DNA from: Flavobacterium psychrophilum
GTDB lineage: Bacteria > Bacteroidota > Bacteroidia > Flavobacteriales > Flavobacteriaceae
Assembly (NCBI GenBank): GCA_945869365.1
Contig: CAMBOW010000014.1
Span: 1-27,341 of the forward strand
Direction: 5' to 3'
DNA length: 27,341 nucleotides
Position 1 is the stretch's first letter; every line of letters begins with the position of its first letter. Under the pieces are notes generated by a model, which saw nothing but the letters and a program-made list of their open reading frames with translations, searched no databases and was not told the DNA's origin. This document shows positions 1 through 8,524 of this stretch, piece after piece. Made by a program: the position numbers and the translations under genes.

Positions 1-3000
1 AAATTAAGTGGACAAATTTATGTTACAGGTAATGCTACCTTAACTATTGAAGCCGGAACGGTAATCTTGGGTGACCACACTGTTGTGGGTGCTTGTTTAT
101 TGATTGCCAAAGGATCTAAATTAATTGCAAACGGAACGGCTAGCCAACCGATTGTATTTACATCAAGCAATGCGCCTGGTGCTAGAAACAAAGGTGACTG
201 GGGTGGCGTTATCCTTTTGGGTAAAGGCGCTTACAACGTGAACAACGGAGTTGCCAACGTAGAAGGTCTTGCTTCATCTGCAGACACACAATACGGTGGT
301 GGTTTAACTCCTATTAATAATGACAACTCTGGTTCTTTGAAATACGTGCGTATTGAATTCCCTGGGTATGTTTACGCCTTGAATACAGAAATCAACGGAT
401 TGACCATGGGTGGTGTTGGTTCTGGAACTACAATTGACTATGTACAAGTATCACACTGTAATGATGATGCTTTTGAGTGGTTTGGTGGATCTGTAAACTG
501 TAAACACTTGGTTTCTTTCAGAAACTTAGATGACGATTTTGATACCGATAACGGATACAACGGAAACGTACAATTTGGTTTAGCTGTAAGAGACCCACAA
601 GTTTCTGATGCGCCTGCTGTTTCTACTTCTGAAGGTTTTGAATCAGACAACAATGCATCTAGTACTTCAGTTTCTCCTTATACTGCTGCAATTTTCTCTA
701 ACATGACTATGGTTGGACCAAACTTCCGTTTAGGTTTACCTAATGGTGGAACTTTGGCTTCTGGTTACAAAAGAGGAGCTCGTATCCGTAGAAATTCTCA
801 GTTGAAAATTTACAACTCTGTATTTATGGACTTCAACGAAGGTGTACACGTAGACGGTGTAACTACTGAAACTAACGCCTTAAACGGAACTTTACAATTT
901 AGAGACAACGTAATTGCTGGTACAATTACAACTTCTAAAGTGTTCCAAGTAAATTCATCAGGTAACAATGCTTCATTTAACGTTGCTACTTGGTATGCTG
1001 CAAGCAACAATACTACTGCAACTACAAACGCTGGATTGTTAGTAAATCCTTACAACAGTACTAGTGCTGCTATTTATACAGGTTTAGATTACAGACCAGC
1101 TGCAGGTTCTATCTTATTGAACTCAGCTAACTTTAGCGAAACTGCTCTTGGTGCTGCAACTGCTTTGGTTGCTCCAGAAGTTGCTTCACCTGTTAACTTA
1201 TGTTACACACAAGTGGCAACTCCATTAACAGCTACTTTATTGGGTGGTACTTCATTAAAATGGTACACTGTAGCTACAGGCGGAACTGCTTCGACTACTG
1301 CGCCAACTCCTGCTACAACTGTGGTTGGAACAAAAACATATTATGTGTCTCAAGTTCGTAATGGAATTGAAAGTTTACGTACTGCTCTTGTAGTGAATGT
1401 AAATGCATTAGCTACTACACCAGGTGCGATCATCGGAACTACTGCTCAAGGTGTTTTAGTTGGTACTACAACTACTGCAACTTACCTTATTGCTAATGTA
1501 GCTGGTGCTGTATCGTATACCTGGACTGCTCCAGCTGGAGTGAACATTTTGTCTGGTCAAGGAACAACTTCAATTGTGGTAAACTTCTTGAACGTGGCTT
1601 CTGGAGCTGGTACAATTGGTAATTTATCTGTTCGTTCAGTAAATGCAGAAGGTTGTCCTAGTGCTGCAAAAACATTGGCTTTAACCAAAGCGTTGCCAAC
1701 TGCACCAGTTCTTTTGTCTTTAACTAATGGTGTAACTACTACTGCTATTACTAACATCAGTGCTTATGTAGGAACTACTACAGCTTTAACCCTTACTGCT
1801 GGAAATGTAACTACAGCTACTGGATATGCTTGGAACTTGCCTGCTGGTGTAAACCAAGTTAGCGGTGGAAACTCAAGAATCATTCAAATTAATTTTGCTG
1901 GATTGCCAGCTGCTGAGATTACTGCTGTTGTAATTGGCGTAAGTTCAGTGAATGGTGTAGGTACTTCTACAACTGCTAAAACCTTGTCGTTAACTAGAGC
2001 GTTGCCAACAGCACCACTTGTGCTTTCTATGACTAACCCAGCTTCGGCTACCCCAACTACAGCTATCACAGCGGTGAGTCCATTTATTGGAACGTCAACT
2101 ACATTAACCTTGACTTCAACTGTTGTAGCTACTGCTGCTAATTATGTATGGACATTGCCAGCTGGTGTAAACCAAGTAGGTGGTGGTGCTAATGATAGAA
2201 TTATCCAAGTAAACTTTGCAGGTGTGCCTGCTGGAAACTCAGGTGTAGCTTTAAATATTAGCGTTGCAGCAGCCAACGGAATTGGAACTTCTGCTTTGAA
2301 AACTCTTGCGTTAACAAGAACAGTGCCTGGAGCTCCTACTACTTTGACTTTAACTAATCCTTCATCGGCTACTCCTACAACGGCTATTACTGCTGCAGGT
2401 TTATTAATTGGAACGTCAACTACATTAACCCTTACAGCTTCTGCTGTTACTACGGCGTCTTCTTACAACTGGACATTGCCAGCTGGTGTGAACCAAGTAG
2501 GTGGTGGTGCTAACGATCGTATCATCCAAGTAAACTTTGCTGATGTTCCTGCTGGAAATGCGGGTGTGGCCTTGCCAATCACTGTAAAAGGTGCAAATGG
2601 TGTAGGTGAATCAGTTGCTAAAACACTTGCTTTAACGCGTGTATTGCCTTCAACAGTTGTAACGGTTACAGGTCAAATTGGTGCAATTTGTGGTGAGAAT
2701 ACATACAACTACACGATGACTCCTGCAGTTAATACTTCTGCCTACCAAATCACTGCTCCGGTAGGAAGTATTGTTACTTCTGCCAGCAATACTTCTAATG
2801 CATCAAATGTTTTAGAAACAAGCGACTTGACTTTCTCTGTAGCTTTACCTGCTAACTTCTCAACATTGGCTGATAAAACGATTAAGATCTACAGCAAAAA
2901 CGGTGTTGGATTAAGCGCTACTTATAAAGTACTAGTGTTAAATCCTGCTGCTCCAACAATTCCTGCCGTGAACGGTGGAACAACATTTTGTACTAGTACA

Positions 3001-3507
3001 AATGTTACGTTCTCTGTAGCTGACATAGTAGGTGCTTCTTCTTATGTATGGACTATGGCTAATGGTGCTGTAATTGTGAGTGGACAAGGAACCAACACAG
3101 TAGTTGTTTCTTTTGCTGCAGTAACTGTACCAAGCATTCTTTTACGTGTGAAAGCTATTTCTAACTGTGGTGTAGCAGGTGCTGACAAATACATTTCATT
3201 AACTAATGTACCTTGTGCTACAGGTGAAAACGATACTACTGCTAAAATCTCTAACGTGTCTGAAGTGTATCCAAACCCTGTGGTTGATGCCTTTACGCTA
3301 GAAATGCAGTCTTCTAAAGCGACGGCTGCTCAAATGCAGGTATATACTTTTGAAGGTAACTTGTTACTTAGCAAACAAATCAATTTAGCCGAAGGAGAAA
3401 ACACTGTTTCTGAATCAGTATCTGAATTGAAAAGAGGATTATACATTGTAAAAATCACCAATGAAGCTACCAACGAAGTTGTAGTGAAAAAGATGATCAA
3501 ACAATAA
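1..3507 (+). CDS. T9SS-secreted beta-helix/PKD-repeat surface protein, 5' partial
   Basis: The reading frame is open from base 1, so the true start lies upstream; 1168 residues are visible. The first roughly 385 residues look like a right-handed beta-helix or adhesin-like region (phrases such as ATLTIEAGTVILGD, DDAFEWFGGSVNCKHLV). Then come an Ig-like domain (about 395-470), several PKD/Ig-like repeats (about 470-880), and two more diverged ones up to about 1075. The end (about 1085-1168) is a T9SS type A sorting domain: it has the VYPNPV motif, the GLYIVKI motif and a lysine-rich terminus. Such proteins are exported across the outer membrane by the type IX system and are usually kept on the surface or released. 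Codons favour GCT, ACT, GGT, GTA and AAC, which suggests high expression. It lies directly upstream of a TonB-dependent receptor, separated by a strong terminator. The ligand or substrate is unknown; no catalytic motif was recognised. Confidence 0.85.
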   Translation, partial: KLSGQIYVTGNATLTIEAGTVILGDHTVVGACLLIAKGSKLIANGTASQPIVFTSSNAPGARNKGDWGGVILLGKGAYNVNNGVANVEGLASSADTQYGGGLTPINNDNSGSLKYVRIEFPGYVYALNTEINGLTMGGVGSGTTIDYVQVSHCNDDAFEWFGGSVNCKHLVSFRNLDDDFDTDNGYNGNVQFGLAVRDPQVSDAPAVSTSEGFESDNNASSTSVSPYTAAIFSNMTMVGPNFRLGLPNGGTLASGYKRGARIRRNSQLKIYNSVFMDFNEGVHVDGVTTETNALNGTLQFRDNVIAGTITTSKVFQVNSSGNNASFNVATWYAASNNTTATTNAGLLVNPYNSTSAAIYTGLDYRPAAGSILLNSANFSETALGAATALVAPEVASPVNLCYTQVATPLTATLLGGTSLKWYTVATGGTASTTAPTPATTVVGTKTYYVSQVRNGIESLRTALVVNVNALATTPGAIIGTTAQGVLVGTTTTATYLIANVAGAVSYTWTAPAGVNILSGQGTTSIVVNFLNVASGAGTIGNLSVRSVNAEGCPSAAKTLALTKALPTAPVLLSLTNGVTTTAITNISAYVGTTTALTLTAGNVTTATGYAWNLPAGVNQVSGGNSRIIQINFAGLPAAEITAVVIGVSSVNGVGTSTTAKTLSLTRALPTAPLVLSMTNPASATPTTAITAVSPFIGTSTTLTLTSTVVATAANYVWTLPAGVNQVGGGANDRIIQVNFAGVPAGNSGVALNISVAAANGIGTSALKTLALTRTVPGAPTTLTLTNPSSATPTTAITAAGLLIGTSTTLTLTASAVTTASSYNWTLPAGVNQVGGGANDRIIQVNFADVPAGNAGVALPITVKGANGVGESVAKTLALTRVLPSTVVTVTGQIGAICGENTYNYTMTPAVNTSAYQITAPVGSIVTSASNTSNASNVLETSDLTFSVALPANFSTLADKTIKIYSKNGVGLSATYKVLVLNPAAPTIPAVNGGTTFCTSTNVTFSVADIVGASSYVWTMANGAVIVSGQGTNTVVVSFAAVTVPSILLRVKAISNCGVAGADKYISLTNVPCATGENDTTAKISNVSEVYPNPVVDAFTLEMQSSKATAAQMQVYTFEGNLLLSKQINLAEGENTVSESVSELKRGLYIVKITNEATNEVVVKKMIKQ
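1690..2640 (+). repeat. Three tandem PKD-like repeats (309, 321, 321 bp) inside the T9SS protein
   Basis: Units run 1690-1998, 1999-2319 and 2320-2640, each starting at the codon before (or replacing) LPTAP and ending in a TLALTR-like phrase. A more diverged unit precedes them (about 1405-1689). The last two are very similar in DNA: both contain GGAACGTCAACTACATTAAC (2088-2107 and 2410-2429) and share the stretch coding LPAGVNQVGGGANDRIIQVN almost base for base. Equal length and in-phase boundaries point to duplication of a whole domain. The copy number may vary between strains. Confidence 0.85.
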
Positions 3508-3527
3508 TCGAACTTCTTAACCAAATT

Positions 3528-3553
3528 AAAGGCGCCTTAGGGCGCCTTTTTTT
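3528..3553 (+). terminator. Rho-independent terminator after the T9SS protein
   Basis: A perfect 9-bp stem (AAAGGCGCC / GGCGCCTTT) with a TTAG loop is followed by a run of T. It lies 20 bases after the stop codon at 3505-3507, so most transcripts of the T9SS gene should end before the TonB receptor gene. Confidence 0.92.
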
Positions 3554-3650
3554 ATGTTATTTAGTAACAGTTTTTTTACATATTGATAATATAGGTAGCC
3601 GCCTATGAAGGTAATTTTACAAGGAATTTTCAACCCTTAAGGAATATAAA

Positions 3651-6560
3651 ATGAAAACACTTTTACAATGGATTTTTTTACTGGTAAGCCCTATTTTGCT
3701 TAGTCAAACAGGAGGCTTAAAAGGAACTGTTTTAGATGAATCAAACGGGAAACCCGTTCCGGGCATCAACGTAGTGGTTAAAAACACCAAGTATGCACTT
3801 TCTACCGACATGGATGGAAATTACATTTTTCGAACTATTCCTGCAGGAACCTACGAAGTTGAATTTTCCTCGATGGGATATGCTTCCAAATTAGTTTCGG
3901 AAGTAATTATTAAAGAAAAAGAAATTACAGAACTTAGCCCTGCATTGGGCGAGCAAAAAAACATGCTGAACGAGGTAGTGATTACCCGTACCAAAGCCAA
4001 AACCGAATCGGTAAAATCTTTATTGATTGCGCAAAAAAACAGCATCAGTGTATCCGATGGTATTTCTGCCGAAACAATCAAAAGAACACCAGATAAAAGC
4101 ACCTCTGACGTGATCAAACGTATTTCGGGGGCCAGTATCCAAGACAATAAATTTGTGATCATCCGCGGATTGAATGACCGCTACAACACTGCTTTCATTA
4201 ACGGTTCTCCTCTTCCTAGCTCGGAGCCAGACAGAAAAGCATTCTCCTTTGACATTTTCCCGTCTAATATGATCGATAATTTGATCATCAGCAAAACTGC
4301 AACCCCAGATTTACCGGGTGAATTTGCGGGAGGTGTAGTGCAAATTACCACCAAAAGCGTGCCGGACAAAAACTTCCAATCGTTTAGTATTGGAACCGGG
4401 TACAACACCGTGACTACCGGACAAAAACAAGTGTCCTATGTGGGCGGAAAACTAGACGATTTAGGCATGGACGATGGATCTAGAGATTTGTTCCCAATTC
4501 CATCAAACTTAGCGGCCAACAACCCGAACGATCCAAACAACGTAGCTTTTGCGCAAGCCTATGCATCGGCCACTCAAGGAGATTGGAGTTTGTTTGACAA
4601 AACCTTTACTCCTAATATGAGCTTGCAATACACCTTGGGAAGACAATTTTCTATTGGTGAAAAATCATTGGGTGCTTTGGTTTCTTTAACCTACAACAAA
4701 ACCAACTTGTTTCAAGAAACCATTCGTAGAAATTACAGCGAATCGGGAGTAGTGGGAGAACCTAACATCAAAACCGAAGATTTCTTAGACAAAAATTACA
4801 GCGAACAAGTTTTGGCTGGAGCATTAGCTAATTTCTCTTTCAAAATAAACAACAACAACTCAATCAGCCTCAAGAACATTTACAGTGTCAACTCAGAAGA
4901 CAAAGTGATTATTCGTACTGGTCAATCCGGATTAGATCAGGAACCACCGTTCTTTGATTTTATCAATAATGCGCGTTGGTTTACCAGCAATAAAATCATG
5001 TCCAGCCAATTAAACGGCGATCATTATTTTTCCAAAAGCAAAATAAAAATCAACTGGAACGGATCGATTAGTTCGGTTTCTCGTTCTATTCCTAATTTAC
5101 GTAGAAACTCGTATTTGTCTTACGGAACGCCTGATTACGTAGCACAAGTTACACAGGCAGTTAACTTTCAATCTGGGGGAAACATCTTTTACTCAGAAAA
5201 CGACGAGCAAATTACCTTTGCTAAAGTTGACCTTTCTAAAAAATTCACCTTTACCGATAACGTAAGCGCCGAAATTAAATCAGGAGTTTCGATGCAAAAC
5301 AGAAACAGAACCTTTGATGCTAAATTCTTGGGTTATGTTACAATGAATAACTTTGATTCACAATTGTTGCTTTTGCCAGACAGCGATATCTTTAACGCAG
5401 AAAACATGGGCGCTTTAGGCAACGGCTCAAATGGATTTAGTATGCTTGACATAACCAAACCAAAAGATCATTACGAGGCTTCTTCCAAATTGAATGCGGG
5501 CTATGTAATGGTGGACAATATCTTCAATAAATGGCGTTTAGTATGGGGAGTTCGTGTAGAAAACTATACACAAACCCTAACCAGTGAAGATGATGCTGGA
5601 CCGATAAACCTAAACAATACGCAGCAAGATGTATTGCCTTCGTTAAACGTGATTTACGCGATAAACGCCAAGAAAAACTTCCGTATCAGTTACTCTAAAA
5701 CATTAAACCGTCCGGAGTTTAGAGAATTGGCACCGTTTAAATTCTACGATTTCCAAACGCAATTTAATACCCAAGGAAACATAGACCTTAAAATTGCAAC
5801 TATAAAAAACTTTGACCTTCGTTATGAAGTATATCCGGGCAAAGGACAATTGTTCTCGTTTAGTGTATTTACCAAGGAATTTGAAAACCCAATCGAGATT
5901 AAAGCCTCTCCAAACCCAAGAGAAGTATACTATTGGAATGCCCCTTCGGCTAAAAACTCTGGATTTGAAATTGAGTTCAGAACCTTGCTTAGCAGCCTAA
6001 TGGGCAAAGAAGCCGGTTCGTCGCTAGACAACTTTACCTTGTTTTCTAACTTAGCTTTAATTTATTCTGAGGTAAAAGTAGGAACTGAGCCAGGATTAGC
6101 AGAATCAGAAAAATACCGCCCCATGCAAGGACAATCGCCTTATGTGTTGAATGCCGGTTTACAATACATGAACAACGGTTGGAGCGCTTCTACTTCGTTG
6201 AACCGAGTGGGGAATCGTATTGCGATTGTGGGTGTGCCTTCAGGCCCTTCTGGAGCAGGCGAGCCTACGCTTTGGGAAAAATCAAGAACCTTAATCGATT
6301 TGCAAATTGCTAAAAGCTTTATGGATAATAAATTTGAAGTAAAACTAAACGTGCAAAACTTGTTGGCTCAAGATCAAATTTTCTACCGCAACAACGATAC
6401 ACGCACGCGCAACAGTCAAAACTACGACACCATCTTAGACTCCGATTTCGAGAAGTTATTGTTTAACGCAAACAACTCCTACAACGCAGCAAAAGATGAT
6501 TTAGTTTGGTCTACCAAATACGGAAGAACATTCTCCTTGTCAGCTTCCTATAACTTCTAG
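3651..6560 (+). CDS. TonB-dependent receptor with N-terminal carboxypeptidase-regulatory-like domain
   Basis: This 969-residue outer-membrane protein starts with a signal peptide (about 1-19, MKTLLQWIFLLVSPILLSQ). Next is a CarboxypepD_reg-like domain (about 22-108: GTVLDESNGKPVPGINV, TDMDGNYIF). The TonB receptor plug follows (about 120-245: VIKRISGASIQDNKFVIIRG, PGEFAGGVVQITTKS). The rest is a 22-strand-type beta-barrel that ends in aromatic FSLSASYNF, typical of BamA-inserted proteins. Members take up ligands too large for porins, using energy from TonB-ExbBD. No SusD-like lipoprotein follows, so a SusCD glycan pair is not supported. The neighbour upstream is a surface T9SS protein, which may bind or process the same ligand (inference). 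The ligand cannot be read from sequence. The ATG is preceded by AAGGAATATAAA, a plausible A-rich initiation region. Confidence 0.93.
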   Translation: MKTLLQWIFLLVSPILLSQTGGLKGTVLDESNGKPVPGINVVVKNTKYALSTDMDGNYIFRTIPAGTYEVEFSSMGYASKLVSEVIIKEKEITELSPALGEQKNMLNEVVITRTKAKTESVKSLLIAQKNSISVSDGISAETIKRTPDKSTSDVIKRISGASIQDNKFVIIRGLNDRYNTAFINGSPLPSSEPDRKAFSFDIFPSNMIDNLIISKTATPDLPGEFAGGVVQITTKSVPDKNFQSFSIGTGYNTVTTGQKQVSYVGGKLDDLGMDDGSRDLFPIPSNLAANNPNDPNNVAFAQAYASATQGDWSLFDKTFTPNMSLQYTLGRQFSIGEKSLGALVSLTYNKTNLFQETIRRNYSESGVVGEPNIKTEDFLDKNYSEQVLAGALANFSFKINNNNSISLKNIYSVNSEDKVIIRTGQSGLDQEPPFFDFINNARWFTSNKIMSSQLNGDHYFSKSKIKINWNGSISSVSRSIPNLRRNSYLSYGTPDYVAQVTQAVNFQSGGNIFYSENDEQITFAKVDLSKKFTFTDNVSAEIKSGVSMQNRNRTFDAKFLGYVTMNNFDSQLLLLPDSDIFNAENMGALGNGSNGFSMLDITKPKDHYEASSKLNAGYVMVDNIFNKWRLVWGVRVENYTQTLTSEDDAGPINLNNTQQDVLPSLNVIYAINAKKNFRISYSKTLNRPEFRELAPFKFYDFQTQFNTQGNIDLKIATIKNFDLRYEVYPGKGQLFSFSVFTKEFENPIEIKASPNPREVYYWNAPSAKNSGFEIEFRTLLSSLMGKEAGSSLDNFTLFSNLALIYSEVKVGTEPGLAESEKYRPMQGQSPYVLNAGLQYMNNGWSASTSLNRVGNRIAIVGVPSGPSGAGEPTLWEKSRTLIDLQIAKSFMDNKFEVKLNVQNLLAQDQIFYRNNDTRTRNSQNYDTILDSDFEKLLFNANNSYNAAKDDLVWSTKYGRTFSLSASYNF

Positions 6561-6578
6561 GCTTAGTTTACACATATC

Positions 6579-6610
6579 AAAAAGGTGCTGTAAATACAGC
6601 ACCTTTTTTT
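6579..6610 (+). terminator. Terminator after the TonB receptor
   Basis: The stem GGTGCTGTA / TACAGCACC (6584-6592 and 6595-6603) has a two-base AA centre and is flanked by A and T runs. The T tract follows at 6604-6610. It starts about 20 bases after the receptor stop codon. Confidence 0.9.
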
Positions 6611-6617
6611 ATACAAG

Positions 6618-6645
6618 AAAGGGTAAGATTTGCATCTTACCCTTT
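6618..6645 (-). terminator. Second hairpin between convergent genes, likely terminator for the OmpA-lipoprotein gene
   Basis: A perfect 12-bp stem (AAAGGGTAAGAT / ATCTTACCCTTT) surrounds a 4-base loop. It sits between the convergent receptor and OmpA genes, 24 bases beyond the OmpA stop. The T tracts are short on both sides. It could act in either direction; the position makes the minus strand more likely. Confidence 0.7.
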
Positions 6646-6668
6646 TATTATTTTCAAGAATTCCTACT

Positions 6669-7628
6669 TTATAACTCGTTGAGCATCTTCGAAATTTCGT
6701 CCAATTTGGGCGTTAGGATAATCTCGATACGACGGTTTTTAGCTTTGTTATCAGGGCTATCGTTGGCCACTAATGGCGCATATTCACTTCGGCCAGCAGC
6801 GGTGAGATTCAGGCGATTAATTCCTTTGTTCTCAGACAAGATAGACACAATAGCGGTAGCTCTTTTGGTTGATAAATCCCAGTTGTCGGTAATGGCTCCC
6901 GATCCGGCATAGGCATCATTATCGGTATGCCCCTCAATTAAAACTGAAATATCAGGGTTTGCAGCCAATACTTTACCCACTTCTACTACTGCATTTTTCC
7001 CTTCGGCGCCCACTGCCCAACTTCCTGAGCCAAATAGCAATTTGTTTTCCATAGAAACATACACTTTGCCGTTTTTCTCTTGTACAGTAAGCCCTTTTCC
7101 TTCAAATCCGCGCAAAGCTTTGGACAAGGTTTCTTTTAATTTTTTCATGGCCGCATCTTTTGCAGCCATCATGCCTTCTAATTCGGCCAAGCGTTTGGAG
7201 CTTTCTTGCAGATCATTTTTTAGTTTATCCAAACGCTCTTGCTCTGCAGCCAAGGCTTTTCCTTTGGCTTCCAACTGGGCCAACAATTCACGGTTTTTGG
7301 CCATGTTACTTTGTAGGGCTTCGTCGCTGTTTTTTTCTAAAGCAGCATACGAAGCTTGTAGGGTTTTTAAACTTTTATCGGTGGCGGTAAAATCAGCCAA
7401 GTACTTATCGCGCTCGCCTTTTACTTTGTCGTGTTCCGTTTTTAAAGCAGCCAAATCTAAATCCAATTGGTTTTTGGATTTGGTACATGTCTCGTTATCG
7501 TCTTGCAACTGTCGGTTTTCTTTCTTTAAGTCGGCAAACTTATTTTCTAAATCGGTGTACAATTTTTTGGACACACAAGAACTGGTTACCGCTAATACTA
7601 AGAGGGCTAAGGAGATTTTACATTTCAT
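6669..7628 (-). CDS. OmpA-family peptidoglycan-binding lipoprotein with long coiled coil
   Basis: This 319-residue protein has a lipoprotein signal ending in TSSC, with Cys18 as the likely lipidated residue. Residues about 22-175 are rich in K, E, L, A and Q in heptad-like order (a coiled coil). Residues about 195-310 form an OmpA C-terminal domain: IEGHTDND, DLSTKRA and NDSPDNKAKNRRIEI, which contain the Asp and Arg that bind diaminopimelate in the family. It should be anchored in the outer membrane and bind the cell wall, giving envelope stability. The stop codon of the exonuclease III gene lies 17 bases upstream, so the two genes are probably cotranscribed. The ATG at 7628 gives a complete lipoprotein signal. 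It resembles Pal or OmpA-type tethers, but the coiled coil is much longer than in Pal. Confidence 0.9.
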   Translation of the reverse strand: MKCKISLALLVLAVTSSCVSKKLYTDLENKFADLKKENRQLQDDNETCTKSKNQLDLDLAALKTEHDKVKGERDKYLADFTATDKSLKTLQASYAALEKNSDEALQSNMAKNRELLAQLEAKGKALAAEQERLDKLKNDLQESSKRLAELEGMMAAKDAAMKKLKETLSKALRGFEGKGLTVQEKNGKVYVSMENKLLFGSGSWAVGAEGKNAVVEVGKVLAANPDISVLIEGHTDNDAYAGSGAITDNWDLSTKRATAIVSILSENKGINRLNLTAAGRSEYAPLVANDSPDNKAKNRRIEIILTPKLDEISKMLNEL

Positions 7629-7645
7629 ATATTACAATTTATGGT

Positions 7646-8407
7646 TTATTCAATTTCTACTGCCGTGGGACAATGGTCAGAATGTTTGGCTTCAGCTAAA
7701 ATGAAGGCTCTTTTTATTCGGTCTTTTAACGGCTCACTCACCAGGCAATAATCAATACGCCAGCCTTTGTTGTTGGCCCGTGCTCCTGCCCGATAACTCC
7801 ACCAGGTGTAGTTGTGTGGTTCTTTGTTTAGGGCCCTGAAACTGTCTACAAATCCATTTTTTAAAAACGCATCCAACCAGGCGCGTTCTTCGGGCAAGAA
7901 ACCAGAAACAGTTTTGTTGCGCAGTGGATCATGAATGTCAATGGCTTCGTGGCAGATGTTGTAATCGCCACAGATAATCAGATTGGGAATTTCTTGTTTA
8001 AGGGTGTCAATGTACTGCTGAAAATCATCCATGTACATAAATTTATGCCCCAAACGGTCGCTGTTGGTGCCCGAAGGCAGATACAAACTCATCACCGAAA
8101 TGTCGTCAAAATCTACCCGCAAATTTCTTCCTTCAAAATCCATGTGGGCAATTCCAGTTCCAAACACTACGTTGTTGGGTTTTACTTTTGATAAAATGGC
8201 TACCCCGCTGTAGCCCTTTTTTTCAGCTGGAAACCAATAATGATACGGATAACCCGCCAGTTCAATGTCTATAGTTGGGATTTGATCGGGAGTGGCTTTT
8301 ATTTCTTGTAAGCAGATTACATCGGGGTTGGCTTGTTGCAACCAGTCCAAAAATCCTTTCGAAATAGCAGCGCGTATACCGTTAACGTTGTAAGAAATAA
8401 TCTTCAT
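7646..8407 (-). CDS. xth: Exodeoxyribonuclease III (AP endonuclease)
   Basis: This 253-residue protein is of the exonuclease III/APE1 (EEP) fold. It shows NVNGIRA at 7-13, the metal-binding Glu in LQEIKA (Glu35), the GDYNICHEAID segment with catalytic Asp and Asn, and the terminal SDHCP with the Asp-His pair. It cuts DNA at abasic sites and degrades 3' ends in base excision repair. An ATG nine codons upstream (8434) is possible but lies inside the predicted -7 promoter element (8432-8439). Family proteins start at MKIISYNVNG, so 8407 is chosen. The gene is divergent from the acyltransferase gene and is followed closely by the OmpA-lipoprotein gene. Confidence 0.93.
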   Translation of the reverse strand: MKIISYNVNGIRAAISKGFLDWLQQANPDVICLQEIKATPDQIPTIDIELAGYPYHYWFPAEKKGYSGVAILSKVKPNNVVFGTGIAHMDFEGRNLRVDFDDISVMSLYLPSGTNSDRLGHKFMYMDDFQQYIDTLKQEIPNLIICGDYNICHEAIDIHDPLRNKTVSGFLPEERAWLDAFLKNGFVDSFRALNKEPHNYTWWSYRAGARANNKGWRIDYCLVSEPLKDRIKRAFILAEAKHSDHCPTAVEIE

Positions 8408-8431
8408 CCCGTAAATAAAATTTAAGCCTTT

Positions 8432-8439
8432 CAAAAGTA
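8432..8439 (-). promoter_or_regulatory. -7 promoter element for xth
   Basis: The minus strand reads TACTTTTG, a perfect match to the Bacteroidota TAnnTTTG motif. It would place the transcription start about 20 bases before the xth ATG at 8407. I saw no TTG at the usual -33 distance. Confidence 0.5.
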
Positions 8440-8492
8440 GTAAAAAAGAAGTGGGCTGATCTAGAAAAAAAAATAAAATTGGAGTTTTTTGT

Positions 8493-8500
8493 TATCTTTG
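8493..8500 (+). promoter_or_regulatory. -7 promoter element for the acyltransferase gene
   Basis: TATCTTTG matches TAnnTTTG perfectly and lies 24 bases before the ATG at 8525. A TTG at 8479-8481 is too close to be a standard -33 box. Together with the xth element it makes a compact divergent promoter region at 8408-8524. Confidence 0.55.
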
Positions 8501-8524
8501 TTTCACTTCAAAAATTAAAAATTA

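Noticed and set aside
1690..2640. Regular repeats that might suggest a CRISPR array
   Set aside because: The repeats are over 300 bases, protein coding and in frame, without short identical repeats or unique spacers.
3651..6560. A SusCD glycan-uptake locus
   Set aside because: There is no SusD-like lipoprotein after the receptor and no glycoside hydrolase nearby.
7042..7704. A 220-codon open frame on the plus strand opposite the OmpA-lipoprotein gene
   Set aside because: It is antisense to a well-supported gene, has a serine/phenylalanine/cysteine-rich composition typical of shadow frames, and shows no known domain.
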